Shown here one piece after another: positions 32,121-38,095 of a stretch of DNA of 39,760 nucleotides. The DNA lies in assembly GCA_000767215.1 (NCBI GenBank), contig AXCX01000003.1, positions 1 to 39,760 of the forward strand, in the 5' to 3' direction. Within the stretch, counting starts at the first letter, position 1, and the number at the start of each line of letters is the position of its first letter. Origin of the DNA: Actinotalea fermentans ATCC 43279 = JCM 9966 = DSM 3133. GTDB lineage: Bacteria; Actinomycetota; Actinomycetes; Actinomycetales; Cellulomonadaceae. The position numbers and the translations under genes are program-made. The notes below the pieces were generated by a model that had not been told where the DNA came from, did not search any database, and was given only the letters and a program-made list of their open reading frames with translations.

Positions 32121-33611
32121 TCAGGCGCTGGCCGGTTTCGCGGCCCGTTCGACACGGATGAGCAGCGATGCGACCACAAGCAGCGCGACGATCCAGCCAA
32201 GTGCAAGGAGGAGCGCTCCGCCTTCGTCGAAGGTCTCGGTCAGCGCGCCGTCGAACACCACCCGGCTCGCCCCATAGCCCGGCACGAAGCGCGCCCAGTC
32301 CGGTGGTCCGTCCTGCAGCATCGGGCTCTGCCCGATGGCGAGGTCGAGGAACGGGATGAGGAAGGCGATCAAGGCGCCGCTCAGTCGTCCGACCAGCGGT
32401 CCGACGATGACGCCGATGAGCGCGAACGTCGCGGCGATCAGGGCGTTCCCGATGGCATACGGGAGCCATTGGTGCGCCTCGAAGAGCGGCACCGTGACCG
32501 CCAGGGACGCCACGACCGCCAGTGCGGCGGCCGTGAGCGCAGCGCCGACACGGGTGGCGAGGACCACGGAGCGGCGTTGGCCGGCCAGGACGAGGCGCTG
32601 GTCCGCGCCGCGCCCCTCGACGCCGATGAAGACCCCGGCGAGTGCCGCGAGCGAGCCGATGGCGATCGGCGCCATGGTGCCCGCATGCATGTGCGCAGGG
32701 TCGAGGATCGCGACGATCTCCACGCCGCCCTCGCGAAGTCTCACTGGGGAGCTCCCGCTCGGCGTCACGGCGTCGGCGAGCCAGACGAACACCACGGGAA
32801 CGGCTGCAAGCAGAACCCAGAGCACGGGGGTGCGGCGCCAGGCGCGGAAGGCCATCCGTAGCCCGGCGGTCAGCTGAGCCGCCGCCGTCGAGGGGCGCGG
32901 AGGGCGTTGTCGGCGCAGTGCCGACGTGCGCAGGACTGCGGCGTAGGCGACCACGAGCGCACCGACGGCCCAGACCAGTGCCCACGTCAGTGGGTCTGGT
33001 CCACCGTGACCCGGATCTGCACCCATGGTCCACAGAGTGACGAAGTGGGTAGGGAGCACTCTCAGCGCCGCCGTATCGGCTCCGGTCATCGCCGGGCCGA
33101 AGAACACGTCGAGAATCCACACGAACAGCAGCAGCATGGTGCCGTTCACGGGGTTCGCCACGACAGAGCCAACCATCGCGCCGACCGCGAGGTAGATCAC
33201 GGCGAACAGGGCGGTCCCCACGACCACCGTCGAAGGCTGATCGAGCCCTGTGCGGATCGCCAGGGCGGCCAGTGCAGAGCCCGAGGCGAGTGCGGCAAGC
33301 ACCCCACCCGAGACGAGACGCCCGGTCACGAGGGTGGCACGCGGAAGCCCGGCGATGACGAGGCGGCGGTCGCTGAACCGCGCCGCCGAGACCTGGAAGT
33401 ACATGCCGACACCCGCGATGAAGCCTGCGGCCCAGCCAGCCGTGATCGAGTCGATCGAGACTCCGCCGGTCCCGAGCGTCTCGCCAGCCTCGGCCAAGGG
33501 GCCGGCGGCGACGAGCACGAAGGCGACAGGCACCGCAACGAGCACGAACAGGTTGACCGGGTTCCGCAGGTGGTCGGAGACGAACCGCCGGGCCAGCAGT
33601 GCGGAGGTCAT
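32121..33611 (-). CDS. ABC-2 type exporter permease
   Basis: A 496-residue permease with about ten hydrophobic segments in two similar halves, for example LFVLVAVPVAFVLVAAGPLA and VLWVLLAAVPVVFVWLADAV, each followed by a cytoplasmic basic stretch (AARFSDRRLVIAGLPRATL and EGRGADQRLVLAGQRRSVVL). This duplicated ABC-2 membrane layout is seen in exporters. ATG 33611 overlaps the ATPase stop (ATGA). The operon is preceded by a CopR-like box and a CsoR-like operator, which suggests metal-linked export, but the substrate is not shown by sequence. Confidence 0.82.
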   Translation of the reverse strand: MTSALLARRFVSDHLRNPVNLFVLVAVPVAFVLVAAGPLAEAGETLGTGGVSIDSITAGWAAGFIAGVGMYFQVSAARFSDRRLVIAGLPRATLVTGRLVSGGVLAALASGSALAALAIRTGLDQPSTVVVGTALFAVIYLAVGAMVGSVVANPVNGTMLLLFVWILDVFFGPAMTGADTAALRVLPTHFVTLWTMGADPGHGGPDPLTWALVWAVGALVVAYAAVLRTSALRRQRPPRPSTAAAQLTAGLRMAFRAWRRTPVLWVLLAAVPVVFVWLADAVTPSGSSPVRLREGGVEIVAILDPAHMHAGTMAPIAIGSLAALAGVFIGVEGRGADQRLVLAGQRRSVVLATRVGAALTAAALAVVASLAVTVPLFEAHQWLPYAIGNALIAATFALIGVIVGPLVGRLSGALIAFLIPFLDLAIGQSPMLQDGPPDWARFVPGYGASRVVFDGALTETFDEGGALLLALGWIVALLVVASLLIRVERAAKPASA

Positions 33612-34297
33612 CGGGACCACGTCCGACCGTCGCGCACGTCGACGATGCGCGTGAAACGGTGCTCGTCCACGACGAAGTGGGACACCACGAGCACGGACTT
33701 GCCGCGAGCCCGACGCGCCTCGACCAGGTCCCAGAACCGCAGGTAGGTGTCCCAGTCGAAGCCCGCGTACGGCTCGTCGAGGAGCAGGACGTCGGGGTCC
33801 GGCAGGAGCGCGAGCGCGAGGTTGAGCTTGGACAGAGTGCCGCCCGACAGGCGGTCTACCCGAACGCCGGCGTACCGCGCGAAGTTCAGGCCCTCGTAGA
33901 GCTCGTTGCGGCTGCGACGTACGTCAGCGTCGGGCATGCCGTAGGCGCGGCCGAAGAGCTCGATGTGCTCGTCGCAGGTGAGGCGGCTGTACACGAGCGG
34001 CTCCTGCGGGCAGTAGCCGATCCGCCCGCGGGTGGTGACGGTTCCCGCGTCGGCGTCGAGGGCGCCGACGAGCACCTTCATGAAGGTGCTCTTGCCCGAG
34101 CCGTTCTCACCTACCAGGCCGACGACCTCGCCGGGGTAGAGCTCGATGCCGGCGCCCGCCAGGACCTGCGCCCGCTTCCGACGCCGCCCGAGTCGGCGGT
34201 ACGCCTTCTCGATGCCGACCGCCGACAGGAGTGTCGCGGCGCCCCAGGCGCCATCGTTTCCCGGCAGAACCTGCGTGCGCGTCTCCGACGCCTCCAT
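33608..34297 (-). CDS. ABC exporter ATPase subunit
   Basis: A 229-residue ABC ATPase. Walker A GENGSGKST, Q-loop YCPQEPLVYS, signature LSGGTLSKLN (degenerate LSGGQ), Walker B VLLLDEPYAGFDWD and switch VVSHFVVDEHR are all present. ATG 34297 lies 29 bases downstream of a CsoR-type palindrome. It pairs with the permease through an ATGA overlap. Together they form a two-gene exporter in the metal regulon described for the neighbouring units. Confidence 0.88.
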   Translation of the reverse strand: MEASETRTQVLPGNDGAWGAATLLSAVGIEKAYRRLGRRRKRAQVLAGAGIELYPGEVVGLVGENGSGKSTFMKVLVGALDADAGTVTTRGRIGYCPQEPLVYSRLTCDEHIELFGRAYGMPDADVRRSRNELYEGLNFARYAGVRVDRLSGGTLSKLNLALALLPDPDVLLLDEPYAGFDWDTYLRFWDLVEARRARGKSVLVVSHFVVDEHRFTRIVDVRDGRTWSR

Positions 34298-34326
34298 GGC
34301 TTCACCTTCGATCAGCTCGGATCCCG

Positions 34327-34345
34327 AATACCCCGTAGGGGTATT
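34327..34345 (-). promoter_or_regulatory. CsoR-type operator before ABC exporter
   Basis: Palindrome AATACCCC-GTA-GGGGTATT (19 bp, perfect arms). It resembles CsoR operators such as that of B. subtilis copZA. It lies 29 bases before the exporter ATG. A very similar site with the same 3-bp centre precedes the P-type ATPase gene. Confidence 0.7.
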
Positions 34346-34393
34346 TGAGGCCTCCAGTGGAGCGCAGCCGGATTGAGAACGGGGCCATCAATC

Positions 34394-34411
34394 GGTGAAG
34401 GTTCGATGAAG
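34394..34411 (-). promoter_or_regulatory. CopR-like direct repeat before ABC exporter
   Basis: On the minus strand CTTCATC-GAAC-CTTCACC, an 11-bp-period direct repeat. It lies 48 bases upstream of the CsoR-like palindrome and 96 bases before the ATPase start. It is the same motif as near the SHOCT, Met/His-rich and P-type ATPase genes. Confidence 0.65.
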
Positions 34412-34494
34412 CGCGGCAGGCCCACGAAGGGGTACGCGAGTGTGCGACCGCCGGCGGGTGGGGCCGGGCTGCCCCTCAGGAGGTCGGACGCCCC

Positions 34495-34725
34495 TCAGGA
34501 CGAGAGGTGACTCAGCCGCTCTTCGTACTCGTCGGTGGTGATCTCGCCGCGCGCGTATCGCTCGGCCAGGATCTCGAAGGCCGTCCGCGGCCCGGCAGAG
34601 CGGCCGGGTGGAGTGCGCGGCTCGCTGGCGCGCAGGACCAGCAGAACGACGAGGACCATGACCAGGGTCAGGATGATCCAGGAGACCCACATTCCGGCGC
34701 CCATGCCGTAGCCCCAGCTCATCAT
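34495..34725 (-). CDS. SHOCT-domain small membrane protein
   Basis: A 76-residue protein beginning MMSWGYGMGAGMWVSW with a membrane span (IILTLVMVLVVLLVL), a Pro/Arg linker and the SHOCT motif FEILAERYARGEITTDEYEERLSHL at the C-terminus. AGGAG precedes ATG 34725 by 7 bases. A CopR-like repeat lies upstream. Short SHOCT membrane proteins frequently accompany copper-handling genes in actinobacteria, as I recall; their function is unknown. The Met/Trp/Gly-rich start could touch metal. Confidence 0.82.
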   Translation of the reverse strand: MMSWGYGMGAGMWVSWIILTLVMVLVVLLVLRASEPRTPPGRSAGPRTAFEILAERYARGEITTDEYEERLSHLSS

Positions 34726-34792
34726 CGTCGCGCTCCTCTCAGCTCGCCGACGCAAGGATCGCTCCGCGACCGCGAAGGCTCGGTCACGGTGC

Positions 34793-34810
34793 GATGAAGA
34801 CCTGATGAAG
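34793..34810 (-). promoter_or_regulatory. CopR-like direct repeat before SHOCT gene
   Basis: On the minus strand CTTCATC-AGGT-CTTCATC, two perfect 7-bp units at 11-bp period. It is the best match of the four in the window and fits TGAAG-N6-TGAAG on the plus strand. It lies 67 bases before the SHOCT start. Confidence 0.75.
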
Positions 34811-34826
34811 GTCCCCCGCGTGGACG

Positions 34827-35621
34827 TCAGAGCGGGTGCAGGAGGCGCCTGATGAACTGGCGGGTCCGCTCCTGCGCAGGGTCGGTCAGCACCTGCCTGG
34901 CCGGACCCTCCTCGAGCACGGCGCCCTCGTCGAGGAAGACCACGCGGTGGGCCACCTCGCGGGCGAACTGGAGCTCGTGCGTGACGACGACCATGGTCCA
35001 GCCTTCGGCGGCGAGGTCGCGCATGAGTGTGAGGACGTCGCCGACGAGTTCCGGGTCCAGCGCCGATGTCGGCTCATCGAAGAGGAGCAGGTCCGGGCGG
35101 AGGGCCAGCGCCCGAACGATTCCGACCCGCTGCTGCTGGCCACCCGAGAGCTGGAACGGGTAGGCGTCCGCCCGATCGGCCAGGCCGACTCGGGCGAGCA
35201 GCGCCAGGGCGTCCTCCCGCGCCTCACGCACCGGTCGTCGCTGCACGACGATCGGTCCCTCCGTGACGTTCTCCAGGACCGTCTTGTGCGGGAAGAGGTT
35301 GTAGTGCTGGAAGACCATGGCGGACCTGTCGCGCAGGGCGTTGAGCTGGCGCCGGTCGGGCGAAGTCGCGAAGTCGACGGCGAGAGAGCCGTGGACCTCC
35401 ACCCGTCCTGCGTCGGCGACCTCCAGGCCGTTGAGGCACCGCAGCACGGTCGTCTTGCCCGATCCGGAGGCGCCGATGATGGCGACGACCTCGCCGGTGT
35501 GCACCGTGAGGTCGACCGCGCGGAGGACCTCATGGGTGCCGAAGGACTTCCGCAGACCGGTGACGGCCAGCAGCGCGGGGCCGTCAGCAGCGCGGCCGGC
35601 GCCGGGGTCAGTGGGCGACAT
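34827..35621 (-). CDS. Polar amino-acid ABC transporter ATPase
   Basis: A 264-residue ATPase of the glutamine/histidine/cystine uptake class. Walker A GASGSGKTT, Q-loop VFQHYNLFPHKTVLEN (the FPH/YNLF typical of this class), signature LSGGQQQRVGI, Walker B LLLFDEPTSALDPE and switch VVVTHELQFA are all there. ATG 35621 overlaps the permease end by 14 bases. It forms an operon with the permease and the binding lipoprotein upstream. The cystine-type substrate is suggested by the binding protein. Confidence 0.93.
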   Translation of the reverse strand: MSPTDPGAGRAADGPALLAVTGLRKSFGTHEVLRAVDLTVHTGEVVAIIGASGSGKTTVLRCLNGLEVADAGRVEVHGSLAVDFATSPDRRQLNALRDRSAMVFQHYNLFPHKTVLENVTEGPIVVQRRPVREAREDALALLARVGLADRADAYPFQLSGGQQQRVGIVRALALRPDLLLFDEPTSALDPELVGDVLTLMRDLAAEGWTMVVVTHELQFAREVAHRVVFLDEGAVLEEGPARQVLTDPAQERTRQFIRRLLHPL

Positions 35622-36276
35622 ACCTGTCCAGCCTCTTCTCGAGCACGCCCTGGCCGGTGGACAGGGCGAGGCAGATCACCCAGTAGACCAGGGCGGCCTC
35701 CAGGTAGAGCAGCATGAACTCCTGGCTGAAGGCGGCTACCTTCTGCGCCTCCCGGAACAGCTCGGTGACCAGGATCAGCGAGGCGAGTGAGGTGTCCTTG
35801 ACCAGCGAGATGAACGTGTTCGACAAGGGAGGCACGGACACCCGGGCAGCCTGCGGCAGGATGATGCGCCGCAGCGCCGTCGGACGCGCCATGCCGATGA
35901 CGTACGCGGCCTCCCACTGACCCTTCGGCACCGAGAGGATCGCCGCGCGCACGACCTCGGCGGCGTAGCCCCCGACGTTCAGCGAGAAGGCGATGATCGC
36001 GCTCGGCCACGGGTCGATGACGAGGCCGAGGCTCGGCAGGCCGTAGAAGACCACGAACAGCTGCACGAGCAGCGGCGTGCCGCGGATGAGCGAGACGTAG
36101 CCCCGCGCCAGGGCCGCGACCAGCCGCCTCCCGGACAGCCGCATGAGCGCGACGGCGACCGCGATGACCATCCCGCCGGCGAAGGAGGCGAGCGCCAGGG
36201 GGATCGTGCCTCGGATCGCCCCGCCCGTGATGGGGCCGAGCGATCCGAGGACGAGATCCCACTGGTCAGACGTCAC
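35608..36276 (-). CDS. Polar amino-acid ABC transporter permease
   Basis: A 222-residue permease with about five membrane spans and the EAA-like loop (KGQWEAAYVIGMARPTALRRIILPQAARV), typical of His/Glu/Gln/cystine (HEQRo) transporters. YVSLIRGTPLLVQLFVVFYGLP and FSLNVGGYAAEVVRAAILSVP are family hallmarks. GTG 36276 starts 10 bases after the binding-protein stop. It delivers the substrate bound by the lipoprotein across the membrane. Confidence 0.92.
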   Translation of the reverse strand: MTSDQWDLVLGSLGPITGGAIRGTIPLALASFAGGMVIAVAVALMRLSGRRLVAALARGYVSLIRGTPLLVQLFVVFYGLPSLGLVIDPWPSAIIAFSLNVGGYAAEVVRAAILSVPKGQWEAAYVIGMARPTALRRIILPQAARVSVPPLSNTFISLVKDTSLASLILVTELFREAQKVAAFSQEFMLLYLEAALVYWVICLALSTGQGVLEKRLDRYVAH

Positions 36277-36286
36277 TGCGGGCCCG

Positions 36287-37120
36287 TCACTGGGAGACGT
36301 CCTCGCCGAAGAACTCCGCGGAGATCTCGGCGAGGGTGCCGTCGGCGGCGAGCGCAGCGAGCGCCTCGTTCACGGCGTCGGCGAGCGCGGTGGACCCGGA
36401 GCGGAACGCGAAGGCGCTGCGGGAGACGTCGTCGGTCTCGGCCGCGACGACGAGCCCGGCGGCACCGGTCTGCTTCTTGTAGTCCAGGAACGTGAGCTCG
36501 TCGTTGATCGTCGCGTCGACCCGGCCCTGCTCGACCAGGGCCACCGCCTGGGCCCAGCCCTCGACGGCCTCGATCGTCGCGCCGTTCTCCTCGGCGAGCG
36601 TGTACCAGTTGCTCGTCAGCGACTGCGCGGTGGTCTTGCCCCCCAGGTCGGCGAAGGAGCCGATGGAGTCGTCGCCCTCGCGGACGACGATCACCCCGGG
36701 GCTGTAGGTGTACGGCTCGGAGAACGTGTACGCCTCCTCCCGCTCCGGGGTGATGGAGACCTGGTTCGCGATCACGTCGAAACGGCCCGCCTCGAGGCCG
36801 GCGAAGATTGCGTCCCACTGGGTCTCCTCGAACCGGACCTCGACGCCCAGCTCCTCGGCAACCGCGCGGATCACCTCGACGTCGTACCCGGTCAGATCTC
36901 CGGATCCGTCCTCGTGGAAGGAGAAGGGACGGTAGGTGCCCTCGGTCCCGACCACGAGAACGCCGGCCTCCTGAACGTCCGTGAGCGAGGTGTCGGACTC
37001 TGCGGGAGGTGCGCTCGGCTCGGCCGACTGGTCGTCGCCGCTGTCGGACGAGCAGGCGCTGACGGCGAGAGCGGCCGTCAGGGCCAGGGCGGTGGCGGTG
37101 AAGAGACGTCGTGCAGTCAT
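36287..37120 (-). CDS. Cystine-like amino-acid-binding lipoprotein
   Basis: A 277-residue periplasmic-type (family 3) binding lipoprotein. Signal TARRLFTATALALTAALAVSAC with lipobox VSAC; a Ser/Asp/Pro-rich linker; then DVQEAGVLVVGTEGTYRPFSF. The downstream features YDVEVIRAVAEELGVEVRF, RFDVIANQVSITPER and NWYTLAEENGATIEAVEGW closely resemble TcyA/TcyJ-type cystine-binding proteins, so cystine or a related amino acid is my best guess. ATG 37120 has GAGG 8 bases before. No regulatory site of the copper type lies in this operon, so it seems independent of the surrounding metal genes. Confidence 0.88.
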   Translation of the reverse strand: MTARRLFTATALALTAALAVSACSSDSGDDQSAEPSAPPAESDTSLTDVQEAGVLVVGTEGTYRPFSFHEDGSGDLTGYDVEVIRAVAEELGVEVRFEETQWDAIFAGLEAGRFDVIANQVSITPEREEAYTFSEPYTYSPGVIVVREGDDSIGSFADLGGKTTAQSLTSNWYTLAEENGATIEAVEGWAQAVALVEQGRVDATINDELTFLDYKKQTGAAGLVVAAETDDVSRSAFAFRSGSTALADAVNEALAALAADGTLAEISAEFFGEDVSQ

Positions 37121-37511
37121 GGAGGTACCTCTCGTGGTCGTGCGCGGAATGCACCTCACAAGGACGCGAGGTGCGGTGCCGGGGAGGCGCGCCGAGTCGG
37201 CGCTGCCGTCAGGCGATCGCCTGCGGCGTCGAGCGGCCGGGGCCGGTCAGGCGGCGATGGCCGGGCTCAACAGGAGCGCGAGGGGCAACAACAACACCGC
37301 TGCACGCGGGCGCGAGGCGCGGGCGTGCACGAGGCGGTGGTGCGCAGCATGCATCGATGAAACCACATGGCCTGGAGCGGCACCGTCCCGGTTCAGCCCG
37401 CGCGCGCCTTCCTTGACGGAATCTTCATCGTCCCGGGGTCCCGGCCTCAACGGTCCGGGCGCACGCTGGACCTGAACGGTCGGACCGCCGACCCTGGTGA
37501 AGGGATCCATC
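37121..37511. other. 390-bp intergenic region between importer operon and Met/His-rich gene
   Basis: It must hold promoters of both divergent units. A CopR-like repeat (37412-37429) belongs to the plus-strand gene. A minus-strand small ORF (37247-37354, 35 residues, hydrophobic, LLLPLALLLSPAIAA) precedes the importer and might be a leader peptide, with weak support. No riboswitch fold was recognised. Confidence 0.5.
37412..37429 (+). promoter_or_regulatory. CopR-like direct repeat before Met/His-rich gene
   Basis: CTTGACG-GAAT-CTTCATC, 11-bp period; the first unit is degenerate. Oriented like the others toward its gene, 82 bases from the ATG. Confidence 0.5.
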
Positions 37512-37979
37512 ATGCGAGCTTCCGTGAGAGCCGCGCTGCTCGTCGGCGGGGGCGCAGCACTGGCCCTCGGTGTCTCCCCGGCGCTGGCGGCACCTCTGGC
37601 GAGCCCCGCCCCCGCGGGCGGTTGGTCCGTCACCGAGGGGCCCCGGGATGGCGAAGGCAAGGTCAAGGTCTGTCCGGAGGCGGGCTCCGACGGCGTGCCT
37701 GACATGTCGCGGTCCGCGATGGCGTCGATGCACCGCGCGCACCATCGCGACCGGGCGGGAGACGCCGAGGGCATGGCCGGCATGCACCGGGCACATCACC
37801 GCGACGGCGGCCCCCGCGGCATGATGGGCGGGCACCACGGCGACATGATGGACGGCGTCGATGACGACGACATGATGGACAGCCGCGACGACGACATGAT
37901 GCGTGGCCGCGACGGCGACGACATGATGGGCGGCCGCGACGCCGACGACATGATGGGCCCTGGTCACATGGGCCGGTGA
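37512..37979 (+). CDS. Secreted Met/His/Asp-rich protein, probably metal-binding
   Basis: A 155-residue exported protein. Signal peptide RASVRAALLVGGGAALALGV ending around SPALAAP. The mature part has a Cys (VKVCPEAG) and then repeats: two MHRAHHRD units and five DDMM-type units (DDMMDS, DDMMRG, DDMMGG and relatives), the latter repeated at DNA level as GACATGATG. Met- and His-rich stretches bind Cu(I)/Cu(II) in periplasmic proteins. AGGGA lies 8 bases before ATG 37512 (GTG 37497 also possible). It precedes the heavy-metal ATPase gene by 116 bases, in the same direction, and has a CopR-like repeat upstream. A copper-buffering role is the best reading. Confidence 0.75.
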   Translation: MRASVRAALLVGGGAALALGVSPALAAPLASPAPAGGWSVTEGPRDGEGKVKVCPEAGSDGVPDMSRSAMASMHRAHHRDRAGDAEGMAGMHRAHHRDGGPRGMMGGHHGDMMDGVDDDDMMDSRDDDMMRGRDGDDMMGGRDADDMMGPGHMGR

Positions 37980-37999
37980 AGCAGCGCGCAGCGAGGTGT

Positions 38000-38017
38000 C
38001 TTCATCAAACCTTGATG
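38000..38017 (+). promoter_or_regulatory. CopR-like direct repeat before P-type ATPase
   Basis: CTTCATC-AAAC-CTTGATG, 11-bp period. It lies 78 bases before the ATG and 40 bases before a CsoR-like operator, almost the same architecture as before the ABC exporter. A TATGAC -10-like hexamer follows at 38028-38033. Confidence 0.7.
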
Positions 38018-38057
38018 CGCCTGCGGGTATGACTCGCACCTGCACCGTGGTTGCATG

Positions 38058-38076
38058 GGTACCCCCCAGGGGTATC
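38058..38076 (+). promoter_or_regulatory. CsoR-type operator before P-type ATPase
   Basis: GGTACCCC-CCA-GGGGTATC, with arms TACCCC/GGGGTA and a 3-bp centre, as in the exporter operator at 34327-34345. It is placed downstream of the putative promoter, 19 bases before the ATG, so binding would block transcription. Confidence 0.7.
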
Positions 38077-38095
38077 ACGCCACGAGGAGGCCTTG

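Noticed and set aside
31880-32206. Minus-strand ORF reading into the XRE-ImmA promoter (SMDATVVTVEDAVQGRNL)
   Set aside because: Part looks protein-like, but it covers the promoter and the 5' end of the 31192 gene in another frame and has no ribosome site.
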